Positions 1 to 7,014 of a stretch of 13,239 nt of DNA are shown here, piece after piece. The stretch is taken from NCBI GenBank assembly GCA_964371505.1, contig CAYJNG010000065.1, positions 1-13,239 on the forward strand. Direction: 5' to 3'. The notes below the pieces were generated by a model, which ran no database searches, was not told the origin of the DNA, and saw nothing but the letters and a program-made list of their open reading frames with translations. The translations under genes were made by a program, and so were the position numbers. Position 1 is the stretch's first letter, and each line of letters starts with the position of its first letter. Source of the DNA: CAYJAD01 sp964371505 (GTDB taxonomy: Bacteria; Desulfobacterota; Desulfovibrionia; Desulfovibrionales; Desulfovibrionaceae).

Positions 1-21
1 AAATATAAAGACTTCACGAAA

Positions 22-51
22 AAATGCAGTAAGTTTAGGCTTATTGCATTT
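22..51. terminator. Hairpin, probable terminator; inverted copy of the hairpin at 2590-2621
   Basis: A 12-bp stem (22-33 with 40-51, one G-T pair) closes a 6-base loop. Both sides are A/T-rich, so it could terminate transcription in either direction. It lies beyond the dedicated terminator of the chemoreceptor gene, and the gene it serves, if any, is outside the window. Its reverse complement matches the hairpin at 2590-2621 at 29 of 32 positions by eye. Confidence 0.5.
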
Positions 52-140
52 CTCTTTATTTCATCCTTGCTTCTTGCCCATTTGAAAAAGCCATAAAGCA
101 ATATTTTCACCCTTAAGATACGTACAACATGCAAAAAATT

Positions 141-177
141 CAAAAAAAGGGTGACCTGTGTTATGCAGGTCACCCTT
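141..177 (-). terminator. Rho-independent terminator of the first chemoreceptor gene
   Basis: A perfect 12-bp stem (147-158 with 166-177; arm AAGGGTGACCTG) encloses a 7-base loop. On the minus strand it is followed by a run of seven T residues, the complement of the A run at 142-148. It sits about 40 bases past the stop codon of the minus-strand receptor gene, as expected for an intrinsic terminator. Confidence 0.88.
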
Positions 178-219
178 ATTAGCTCTATTTTCTGTTAACT
201 CATTATCATGAGTATTTCT

Positions 220-2295
220 TTACGCAGTTTTAAGATTATTGATAATATTTGAAAGTTCTTGAGCCTGAGTAGAAAGGGAAACCACTGCAGTGGAAGCCTC
301 GCCCATGGCATATTTCGTTTCTCTTGCTGTATTATTGATAATATCTATAGCAGATGTCATCTCTTCCACTGTTGAAGCTTGCTCTTCAGCGGCAGTGGCA
401 ATGGTGCGCACGCCAGCAGCGCTTAGGTCAGCCATTTCAAGAATATCTTGCAAAGCTTCGCCACTTTGAGTTGCTAATGTTGTTGCTTCTTCAATACCGC
501 GTACAGCAATATCAACTTGCTTTACATTTTCTTCTGTACTTTGTTGAATAGCAGAAATTGCTTTAGCAACGTCAGAAGTTGAAGTAATTGTTTTTTCAGC
601 AAGTTTTCTTACTTCATCAGCAACAACAGCAAAGCCTCTTCCTGCTTCACCAGCTCTTGCTGCTTCAATAGCAGCATTCAAGGCCAGAAGGTTTGTTTGG
701 TCAGCAATGTCTGAAATGACCCCCATAACAGCATTGATAGATTGCGCATGCTCAGCCAGTGCAGACATATTTGAACGCAAGGTAAGTGAATCTTCACGCA
801 CATTGGTGATGGCATTCATGCATCTTTTAGTGACATCAGCACCAGCGATGGCTTTTTCTTTTGTTGTATCTGTAAGCTGCGTGCTTGAAACAGCACTTCT
901 TGCTACTTCAATAATGGTTGCGCTCATTTGATCCATGCTTGTAGCAGTAGATTCAATTCTTACAGCTTGATCGCCAACACTATTTGTTGAACGCTCAATT
1001 TGTGAAGAAAGTTCGCCAGAGGCGGAAGCAACTACGGCAACGATGCTTTCTAACTGATGCGCAGCATCTAAAAGCCCTTCTTTGCGAGCTTGTGAAGCTT
1101 GTTCAGCGGCAAGATTTGCTGCCTCTTTGGCTTTTTCAGCTTCAATAACAGCTTGTCTTGCTTCTTCTGTTGCCGCTTCAGCTTTATGCACAGTTTGAGC
1201 TAGGTTCTCAATCATGATACCCATGCCCCTAGCAAGGTCAGCAATTTCATCGCCTCTTTCTAAGGTTTTTGCCATATCAGCCTTTTTTTCTGGCTTAATT
1301 TCAAGATTACCGGCAGCCACATACAGTGCTATTTCAGCACCCTCTCTCATTACTTTGGCAATACTTCTTGCCACTGTGAAAATAATAAGACTTGCTATAG
1401 CAATGATAATTAAAGCAAGAATGACTATATTAAAGGTAAGTTCATTGGCAGGTGCGTCAAATTCTGCCACCGGAGTATCAATAACTACATACCATCCATA
1501 ATCAGGCACGTATGCAAAATGGCCTACAGATTCCACGTCTTCAAAAACAAATTGAACTCTACCACTTTTCAATCTTTCTATGTCCTTTGTATGTGGCAAG
1601 TAAGTATCGTCAGTACCTAAAAACTGCTCTTCTGCGTCCATAATAATTTCAAAACCAGAGTTATATATATAGGTTCTTGATGATGGGAAGAGCTCTAAAG
1701 TTCCTGCTGTCTTTGCATACAATGTAGCAAGGTCTACAGTAAAGGTAAGCGAACCAACCACTTTGTTTGACTTATTCTTTACGGGTACAGCTATATAGGC
1801 TGAAAATCTTCCAGTCACTGCGGAGCCTCTCGCGTCTAAACCTATACCGCCTGATAATGCTTTCTGAATGGCTTCAAACTTTCCTACCTCCATGCCTATG
1901 CTACTTACTTGTGTATTGGCAATAACAACACCTTTCATGTCAGATATATAAGCAACAGTAATATCTGGGTATTCGCTTTTTGATTTTATGAGATACTCGC
2001 TGACATACTTTTGTCTTTCTTTAAATTCTTCCGAATTGGGGTTTTCTATAGCCATTTCGGCAAGATTTATCACAGTACTAAGGCGGCTTGTTGTGAGAGC
2101 AATACCCTTCATGTAGTTCATAACATTATTGATCTCATTTGCCTGCACTGAAGCTAGTTCTTCAAGCTGAATATCTGCCTGAGTAATAAAGTCTTTTTTA
2201 GCAATATAACCAGCTACTGTAGCTAATATTCCTAGCCCAATGATTGTTGGAAAAAGAATATAAAGCAACATTCTTTTTAAAAGACTCATTTTCAT
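220..2295 (-). CDS. Methyl-accepting chemotaxis protein with periplasmic Cache-type sensor
   Basis: A 691-residue transmembrane chemoreceptor. It senses a periplasmic ligand and passes the signal to CheA/CheW at the inner membrane. Visible layout: short basic N-terminus, membrane helix 1 near 11-31, a roughly 250-residue extracytoplasmic region (about 35-285) with the look of a double Cache sensor, membrane helix 2 near 287-308, a HAMP-like stretch to about 365, an Ala/Glu-rich coiled coil near 370-410, and the MA signalling domain. The conserved hairpin tip (QTNLLALNAAIEAARAGE and the following RGFAVVADEVRKLAEKT) lies at 533-569. There is no NWETF-type C-terminal tether for CheR/CheB. The start at 2295 is favoured over the next Met (2289) because GGAG sits 5 bases upstream of it. 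The ligand cannot be told from sequence; related Cache receptors often bind amino acids or carboxylates. The gene appears monocistronic, with its own terminator, and is visibly more AT-rich than lepA in this window. Confidence 0.95.
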   Translation of the reverse strand: MKMSLLKRMLLYILFPTIIGLGILATVAGYIAKKDFITQADIQLEELASVQANEINNVMNYMKGIALTTSRLSTVINLAEMAIENPNSEEFKERQKYVSEYLIKSKSEYPDITVAYISDMKGVVIANTQVSSIGMEVGKFEAIQKALSGGIGLDARGSAVTGRFSAYIAVPVKNKSNKVVGSLTFTVDLATLYAKTAGTLELFPSSRTYIYNSGFEIIMDAEEQFLGTDDTYLPHTKDIERLKSGRVQFVFEDVESVGHFAYVPDYGWYVVIDTPVAEFDAPANELTFNIVILALIIIAIASLIIFTVARSIAKVMREGAEIALYVAAGNLEIKPEKKADMAKTLERGDEIADLARGMGIMIENLAQTVHKAEAATEEARQAVIEAEKAKEAANLAAEQASQARKEGLLDAAHQLESIVAVVASASGELSSQIERSTNSVGDQAVRIESTATSMDQMSATIIEVARSAVSSTQLTDTTKEKAIAGADVTKRCMNAITNVREDSLTLRSNMSALAEHAQSINAVMGVISDIADQTNLLALNAAIEAARAGEAGRGFAVVADEVRKLAEKTITSTSDVAKAISAIQQSTEENVKQVDIAVRGIEEATTLATQSGEALQDILEMADLSAAGVRTIATAAEEQASTVEEMTSAIDIINNTARETKYAMGEASTAVVSLSTQAQELSNIINNLKTA

Positions 2296-2489
2296 AAAAA
2301 CTCCATTTTAAAATTAGATACAAGTAAAAGCGTAAAAAACCTCAAATACCTGACAGATTTAACAAGATTTTATTAGAATGAGTTACTAACCTATTTCATT
2401 CCACTCAAATTTGCTAGATACGTGCAAAAACTTCGCAGATAAGTTGCAGCTTGTCAAATCCTGTAGTAATAATTCGGAATTTAATTTTA

Positions 2490-2575
2490 AGCGTCTACGT
2501 TATGCCTTCGTGTTCGATCCTCACAGGAGCGTATGCTCGCGCCATTGCCCCCTGCAATGTTTCGCAACTACACCG
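2490..2575. other. GC-rich structured island, nature unknown
   Basis: This stretch stands out from the A/T-rich surroundings. It holds two adjacent hairpins: GAGC-gtat-GCTC at 2527-2538 and a 6-bp stem CATTGC/GCAATG with a CCCCT loop at 2543-2559. On the minus strand all three frames stay open for short distances but none has a plausible start. It could be a small RNA, a dispersed intergenic repeat, or the worn end of a lost gene; the sequence alone does not decide. A tRNA was considered and rejected because the TTCGATCC segment lacks a T stem. Confidence 0.35.
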
Positions 2576-2587
2576 AAATATAAATAA

Positions 2588-2621
2588 AAAAATGCAATAA
2601 ACCTAAGCTTATTGCATTTTT
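2588..2621 (-). terminator. Terminator hairpin downstream of the heme chemoreceptor operon
   Basis: A 13-bp stem (2588-2600 with 2609-2621; core AATGCAATAA/TTATTGCATT) encloses an 8-base loop, with T-rich flanks in both directions. It lies about 100 bases beyond the stop codon of the minus-strand heme receptor gene and is the best candidate for ending that operon. The nearly symmetric A/T flanks mean it could act in both orientations. It is closely similar to the hairpin at 22-51. Confidence 0.65.
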
Positions 2622-2674
2622 GTGTATTCTCTCACCAATGAAGGGGAACTTTTTACTAAAATCTCACTTTTTTG

Positions 2675-2702
2675 AACAGGCTGCCGCTTTTTCAACAGGC
2701 TG
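2675..2702. repeat. Short direct repeat (AACAGGCTG twice, 19 bases apart)
   Basis: AACAGGCTG occurs at 2675-2683 and again at 2694-2702, each preceded by a T run, giving a near repeat of about 16 bases. The second copy is also part of a 13-base inverted repeat, CAACAG-G-CTGTTG (2693-2705). It lies just past the stop codon of the heme receptor gene. Function is unknown. Confidence 0.5.
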
Positions 2703-2721
2703 TTGTCCCCCTAGTAGCCGA

Positions 2722-4755
2722 CTAGCTTTTAAGCGTATTCGACATATTAGCTATAATATCATCCAATTGCTTCGTTATGGTGCCAAGCTCTTCAACAGCC
2801 TTATCCGCAATGTCCATGGCCTCTAAAGTTTCGCCTGCTATACCATTGATGGTGTTCACATCCTTTGTCATAAGCTCCACGGTTTTGGCTTGTTCATGGG
2901 TGGCTTTAGCCATACTATCCATGGTGCTCGCTGTATCTACAATAACATTTTTGATGCGTTGTAAGGCTTCTTCAGATTGCTTTGAAAAGACGGTGGCCTC
3001 TTGCATAAGCTCAAGGGTTTTATCTGCCCCCTTAGCACCTTTTGAAATACCGTTGAGTATCACGGTAACCGTGGTATTCACGTGTCCGGTAGCTTCTTGG
3101 GTTTTTTCTGCAAGTTTGCGCACTTCATCGGCCACAACGGCAAAGCCTCTCCCTGACTCCCCTGCACGCGCCGCTTCAATGGCTGCATTGAGTGCAAGCA
3201 GGTTCGTTTGCCCAGCAATCTCTTCAATTACGGATATAATCCTTGTTATTTCGTAAGCTTGAACACCAAGCTCTTCCATATCATTAACAAGGCTTTGCAC
3301 CTGTTTCATCACCTGTTCAATGCAATCTAAAGCTTCTTGAACAACTTTAGCGCCAGTGGTGGCTTCATTGCTTGCCTCCGTAGCCATATGCGAAGATTGC
3401 AAAGCCTGCTCGGTGACGTTGGTGGCGCCTGTACGCATAATTTCGCAGGCGCTGACAGCATTTTGAGTATTATGTAAAATGTTTGTAGTCGCATTATGTG
3501 CCGTAGCCACTTGGGTTGAAAGCAGATTTGTATTTTCTGCAACGCTGTTGGAAACGTCCTTAGCAGAGCTTGCATTGGCGGAAATGGCCTCATTTTGCTC
3601 TTTAACAATAGCTTCTTGTCTGCGAACCTCTGTAATATCTACATACACGGCAAAGGAGCCAATGCGTGTTTTGTCCAAATCGTACAGCATGCTGATATCT
3701 GCTATGCAATATCTAAAGATGCCTGCTCTATTTCTATAGGCCACGCTTTCTCCCTTAATGGGCGTGTCTGAAAGGAGCAACTCACGTAAAATACGGTTTC
3801 GTGTTCCCTTAGGGTCTAAGAAATACGAAAGATCTTTACCAATATAGTCTTCAGGTACACCAGGGTCATCAAAATTTGTAAGCAGCGGCTGATTGCAAGC
3901 CAGAACAGTTTGATTAGAGTCGATAACAATATACGGCACAGGAATGCCATTGAGTAAGCCTTGGGTAAAGCCAATTTCTTTTTTCATACCCAGAACCATG
4001 CGCTCAATATTATGGCTCACATCGTATAATTCATCTTCACCGCTTAACACTAAGGGTGCATCCAAATCTCCTTCACTTATGGCAATACTGGATTCCCTTA
4101 ATGCATGTAGTCTTTTCACAATAATTTTGGAGATAAACAAACGAACAAGCAAAATCATGATAAGTATAGTGGCGCAGCCAAGCCCTATAATAATATACGT
4201 AGTATCACGCAGTTGCGTCATGTCTGGGGTAATGTCATTGATGGTGGTAAATTGGCCGAGTATAGCCTTGGACGAGCCGTGGCAATGGTAACAAGCACGT
4301 TCATTTTTAATACTGTTCACAGAGGCATAATACCATTTATCCTTATGCGAAATTAGTTCTGTTGTGTGAACATCCCTTGTGGTTGCTTCCTTCATAAGCT
4401 TAATAATATCTGGAGGCAGCTTAAGATTGCTCACGGGCGTTTTGCTTTTTATATCCTCTGTGGAATACGTCACCGTGCCTAAAAAGCTCGACATATACAA
4501 CTGCATTTCAGGACGGCTCTTGCCAAAATAAGAAAATTCTTTTTGCGTAGCTGCATTATCACCGGCAATCATGGGACGATAGATAATATTTTGTATGAGC
4601 TCTTTAACCACAGCCACATTTTTACTCATGGTATTCATGAATCTTTGTTCATTGGTATACGAAACAAAGAGCAAAAAAACACCGATGATCACAACCATCA
4701 TTGTGCCTACTAATAATGCGAACTTATGGCCAATTTTTTTCCGTATTTTTAGCAT
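2722..4755 (-). CDS. Heme-c-containing methyl-accepting chemotaxis protein (DcrA-like), with PAS domain
   Basis: A 677-residue inner-membrane chemoreceptor, probably sensing redox state or oxygen. Visible order: membrane helix 1 (about 12-32); a periplasmic domain of about 150 residues ending in the covalent heme-c motif CYHCH (155-159, bases 4279-4293); membrane helix 2 (about 186-209); HAMP (about 205-258); a PAS-like domain (about 263-375, with GLLNGIPVPYIVID and a closing YVDITEVRRQE); and the MA signalling domain, whose tip QTNLLALNAAIEAARAGE is at 516-533. DcrA of Desulfovibrio vulgaris is the known example of a receptor with periplasmic c-heme that responds to oxygen or redox potential. 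Geobacter has other heme-c sensor receptors. The start is supported by AGGA 9 bases upstream. It follows the tetraheme cytochrome gene by 74 bases on the same strand, so the two are probably co-transcribed. The axial ligand pairing of the heme and its real signal are not visible. Confidence 0.94.
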   Translation of the reverse strand: MLKIRKKIGHKFALLVGTMMVVIIGVFLLFVSYTNEQRFMNTMSKNVAVVKELIQNIIYRPMIAGDNAATQKEFSYFGKSRPEMQLYMSSFLGTVTYSTEDIKSKTPVSNLKLPPDIIKLMKEATTRDVHTTELISHKDKWYYASVNSIKNERACYHCHGSSKAILGQFTTINDITPDMTQLRDTTYIIIGLGCATILIMILLVRLFISKIIVKRLHALRESSIAISEGDLDAPLVLSGEDELYDVSHNIERMVLGMKKEIGFTQGLLNGIPVPYIVIDSNQTVLACNQPLLTNFDDPGVPEDYIGKDLSYFLDPKGTRNRILRELLLSDTPIKGESVAYRNRAGIFRYCIADISMLYDLDKTRIGSFAVYVDITEVRRQEAIVKEQNEAISANASSAKDVSNSVAENTNLLSTQVATAHNATTNILHNTQNAVSACEIMRTGATNVTEQALQSSHMATEASNEATTGAKVVQEALDCIEQVMKQVQSLVNDMEELGVQAYEITRIISVIEEIAGQTNLLALNAAIEAARAGESGRGFAVVADEVRKLAEKTQEATGHVNTTVTVILNGISKGAKGADKTLELMQEATVFSKQSEEALQRIKNVIVDTASTMDSMAKATHEQAKTVELMTKDVNTINGIAGETLEAMDIADKAVEELGTITKQLDDIIANMSNTLKS

Positions 4756-4829
4756 AATGTCTTTTCCTATGTAGTAATATTATGGAGCCATTACTGTATA
4801 TGTATTGATACTCATGAGAAAAAACTCTT

Positions 4830-5339
4830 TTAATGACCGCCGGAATATATGCGCCCATCGTAGGATATACGCGCTATCTTACTATCATCATGACATGTTT
4901 CACAAAGCTCTAGGGTAGGCGTGCGTGAGATGGAATCGGGGCTACCATCTTCTGTGTGCAATCCGCCCATGCCATGGCAGGATTCACAACCCACGTCTGC
5001 CAAGTGCGGCGTTTGCGTATAGCTAATAAAGCCACCTTTTTTTCCATAGCCTGTGGTGTGGCAGGATAAGCACCCCTCATACTCAGCATTGGTAAGCTTT
5101 TCTTTCATTATCATAACAGATTTTCTACTGGTGGCCTTTTTGGAGTTGGCTTTAAAACTTTCTACAGTGTCGGCATGACATTCTGCACAAGCATCGGTGC
5201 CCACATACCAATTTTCTGTGTCAGAACTTTCAGTTGTGGGAGCTCCACCTACAGGTTGTGCGTGCGCAGTGCCATGCAGGCTCATATGCATGATACAAAA
5301 CATCATACCCAGAGAAAAAAACAATCCAAACTTCGTCAT
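4830..5339 (-). CDS. Secreted tetraheme cytochrome c (cytochrome c554-like)
   Basis: A 169-residue periplasmic electron-transfer protein. The start at 5339 (MTKFGLFF) is preferred over the longer possible start at 5378: the shorter one has AGGA 10 bases upstream and begins directly with a signal peptide (hydrophobic core, then AHA before Gln28), while the longer one has no visible binding site and would place 13 residues ahead of the signal. Four CxxCH heme motifs follow: CAECH 51-55, CLSCH 90-94, CESCH 118-122 and CETCH 146-150. Spacing and overall look fit the broad cytochrome c554/multiheme family; no closer assignment is possible. The protein ends in Gly-Gly-His. It is the first gene of a probable operon with the heme chemoreceptor. 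This suggests that it passes electrons to, or shares a redox signal with, the receptor's periplasmic heme; that partnership is inference. A palindrome overlapping its likely promoter suggests regulated expression. Confidence 0.9.
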   Translation of the reverse strand: MTKFGLFFSLGMMFCIMHMSLHGTAHAQPVGGAPTTESSDTENWYVGTDACAECHADTVESFKANSKKATSRKSVMIMKEKLTNAEYEGCLSCHTTGYGKKGGFISYTQTPHLADVGCESCHGMGGLHTEDGSPDSISRTPTLELCETCHDDSKIARISYDGRIYSGGH

Positions 5340-5411
5340 AAGGCACCATTCCTCATAATAAATTACAGGAGCATACATTCAATACACACAACATCTTAAG
5401 CGGTAATAGTT

Positions 5412-5429
5412 TTTACATTTTAATGTAAA
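5412..5429. promoter_or_regulatory. Perfect palindrome upstream of the cytochrome gene, candidate operator
   Basis: TTTACATT-TT-AATGTAAA is an 8-bp perfect inverted repeat with a 2-base centre, about 72 bases upstream of the chosen cytochrome start. The size and symmetry fit a dimeric helix-turn-helix regulator such as a CRP/FNR-family protein, but the half site does not match an operator I can name. It overlaps where the -10 element should lie for the -35-like hexamer at 5446-5451, a position suited to repression. Confidence 0.5.
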
Positions 5430-5445
5430 GCCATATACGGTATGT

Positions 5446-5451
5446 TGACAA
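5446..5451 (-). promoter_or_regulatory. Possible -35 element for the cytochrome/heme receptor operon
   Basis: On the minus strand this reads TTGTCA, five of six matches to TTGACA. The hexamer 17 bases further on (TTACAT, within the palindrome) is a poor -10, so the promoter is only tentative. Confidence 0.3.
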
Positions 5452-5485
5452 AATATTTACGTGCTATTTCACCGCAAACGCACAA

Positions 5486-5518
5486 GTTTTGCAATGTATA
5501 TACATACATAGGCAAAAC
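5486..5518. repeat. Nested inverted repeat
   Basis: Outer arms GTTTTGC (5486-5492) and GCAAAAC (5512-5518) flank a 12-base perfect palindrome ATGTATATACAT (5494-5505). It could be a second regulator site for the cytochrome operon or a hairpin; there is no U tract to make it a terminator. Confidence 0.4.
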
Positions 5519-5785
5519 AATGAATTATCGCGCCCTCATCATTAAAAAGGGTCTGCGTTAAATGTATCTAACTATATGGGTAAAAACAAGGAATAAATTA
5601 AAAAGATATAAAGCAATGTAAAGTACTTGGTATTGGGAAAATATTTGCACTGGTAAATGCTTTGGCGTTGAAAAGCATCTACCACACTACTGCTACATAA
5701 AAAGTACATGCCATCACTAACCCCAATCCTCGGCAAGCAAAGGCTGTGTATGAAATGCACGCAGGAGCCTCAAAAAAACACCTAC

Positions 5786-5825
5786 AAAAAAAGGGAATAC
5801 AAGCCCATGGCCCGCATTCCCTTTT
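5786..5825 (-). terminator. Rho-independent terminator of the DUF39 gene
   Basis: Arms AAAAGGGAAT (5789-5798) and ATTCCCTTTT (5816-5825) form a 10-bp stem over a 17-base loop that itself contains a small GCC/GGC pairing. The A run at 5786-5792 gives a T run on the minus strand. It begins 22 bases past the DUF39 stop codon. Confidence 0.82.
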
Positions 5826-5847
5826 ATGGAGTATTTAACAGAACTTC

Positions 5848-7014
5848 TTAATACGAAGCAATGGTATCCACAGGTTCAGAAAGTAAGAACTTACCCTGTA
5901 AAATCCAATCTTTCAATTCATTGGCTACGTCAAGAGACAAGCTATAAGAAGTCAAAGGCACAGCCTTTACTTTCTTATCCATGAGCGTAATTTCTCCGCT
6001 CATGAGCTCATCAAAGGGCACATGGGCCAAAATTTTGGGAATACCGTTAGGATAATCGTGCCCATAGTCCTTAATGGGCATAAGAATATCGCTATGATCA
6101 GCGCCGGTAAACCACGCTATTTCTTCATTCAAAATGGGAATGGGGATGCCCACACCCACATTTAATGTACAACCATAGCCAATGAGCGCAAGGCCACGAA
6201 CATACTTGTGTTGCATGCCCTTCAAGTCGCCCTTAAGCATCAGCGTGCCCGATGCCGTTAAAGGAATGCCCCGCTCATTACGCTTAGGATTAGGCACATG
6301 TTGTGTGCCCGCGCCAATAACATAGCCAATGCCGCCACCTAAGAATATACGCGTTCCCATGCCGATGGTACGGAAGTAGGGGTCGTTAAACAGCGGCGAT
6401 AAATGCCCTGCCGTGGCATAGTTAACATTTTGCATATGCGGACGCAGTGGCCCCATATAGGTATAAATAATGCGGCCGGTAAGGTTCACAGCGGCATTAT
6501 AGTTTTGATAGCAGTTACGCGGATTCAGCAATTCTGCATGGGGTAAATCTGCCAAAGTGATATGTCTATCTTGTGTGCGGCGCGGGTAGCAATCGGTACC
6601 GTAAGATTGCGATTGCAAATGCACGGTTTTACCAGCCACAAGGTCTTCAATGACATGGGCCCCGCCATAGGCAAATTTCCCAGGATAAGGCTCATTTAAG
6701 GGGTCATCTTCCTTCATTTCTGTGGCGCCTAAATAGCCATCGGCAGCGGCCACACCGCCATAACAAGGCACGCCGTTCATCCAAATTTTGGACGAACGCA
6801 TGGTGGGGGGCTCTGGCTGCCCCATATTAAACAGCACACCGGAAGAGCACATGGGTGAAAAAGTCCCTGTGGTAACAACGTCCACCTCTTGAGCGGCTTT
6901 TTCTTTGCCAAGGCGGCGTACAATATCGCACATTTCGGCAGCATTCACCACCACGGCCTTACCGGCCTTAATGCGTTCATTTATTTCTGCAATGGTTTTT
7001 TGTACCTTTGACAT
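5848..7014 (-). CDS. DUF39 / homocysteine biosynthesis protein (HcyBio family)
   Basis: A 388-residue cytoplasmic protein of the DUF39 family, represented by MA1821 of Methanosarcina acetivorans. Members are implicated in making homocysteine from aspartate semialdehyde and sulfide, without O-acylhomoserine, in methanogens and sulfate reducers. The family look is clear over the whole length: TTGTFSPMCSSG at 48-59, a glycine-rich segment GGGIGYVIGAGTQH near 226-239, and the GYGCTLNVGVGIPIP stretch near 278-292. Cysteines at 56 and 142 (in GTDCYPRR) are candidates for sulfur carriers; conserved cysteines are proposed to do this in the family. The start is supported by GGAG about 6 bases upstream. 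Family members usually work with an NIL/ferredoxin-domain partner (MA1822 type), sometimes adjacent or fused through CBS domains. Here no such gene adjoins it and the gene ends in its own terminator, so the partner must lie elsewhere if present. Confidence 0.88.
   Translation of the reverse strand: MSKVQKTIAEINERIKAGKAVVVNAAEMCDIVRRLGKEKAAQEVDVVTTGTFSPMCSSGVLFNMGQPEPPTMRSSKIWMNGVPCYGGVAAADGYLGATEMKEDDPLNEPYPGKFAYGGAHVIEDLVAGKTVHLQSQSYGTDCYPRRTQDRHITLADLPHAELLNPRNCYQNYNAAVNLTGRIIYTYMGPLRPHMQNVNYATAGHLSPLFNDPYFRTIGMGTRIFLGGGIGYVIGAGTQHVPNPKRNERGIPLTASGTLMLKGDLKGMQHKYVRGLALIGYGCTLNVGVGIPIPILNEEIAWFTGADHSDILMPIKDYGHDYPNGIPKILAHVPFDELMSGEITLMDKKVKAVPLTSYSLSLDVANELKDWILQGKFLLSEPVDTIASY

Larger units (their letters stand above)
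2296..2721. other. 426-base intergenic region between the two chemoreceptor genes
   Basis: No convincing gene was found on either strand. From left to right it contains the AT-rich leader of the first receptor gene (2296-2480), where no clear sigma-70, sigma-54 or sigma-28 promoter could be fixed by eye; a compact GC-richer island with two small hairpins (2490-2575); the terminator-like hairpin at 2588-2621; and a short direct repeat (2675-2702) close to the stop codon of the second receptor gene. Short minus-strand reading frames through the island have no start codon with a ribosome binding site. Confidence 0.6.
5340..5847. other. 508-base intergenic region between cytochrome and DUF39 genes
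   Basis: AT-rich and apparently free of genes. It contains the cytochrome promoter region with a palindrome (5412-5429) and a -35-like hexamer (5446-5451), a nested inverted repeat (5486-5518), and the terminator of the DUF39 gene (5786-5825). A 62-codon minus-strand frame at 5572-5760 starts with GTG, has no ribosome binding site and resembles no known protein, so it is not called as a gene. Nothing else is recognised between 5520 and 5785. Confidence 0.6.

Noticed and set aside
2505..2545. tRNA-like TTCGATCC segment in the GC-rich island
   Set aside because: The bases on either side do not form a T stem, and no acceptor, D or anticodon arms can be built around it.
2777..3256. 159-codon plus-strand reading frame inside the heme receptor gene
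   Set aside because: It is antisense to the strongly conserved MA signalling domain. Its Ser/Ala-rich translation is a typical shadow of the opposite strand.
5340..5378. Longer N-terminus for the cytochrome starting at 5378
   Set aside because: No ribosome binding site precedes it and it would put 13 non-signal-like residues before a well-formed signal peptide; the start at 5339 has AGGA and begins the signal directly.
5572..5760. 62-codon minus-strand reading frame in the cytochrome/DUF39 gap
   Set aside because: It starts with GTG, has no ribosome binding site, resembles no known protein and lies in AT-rich intergenic sequence.
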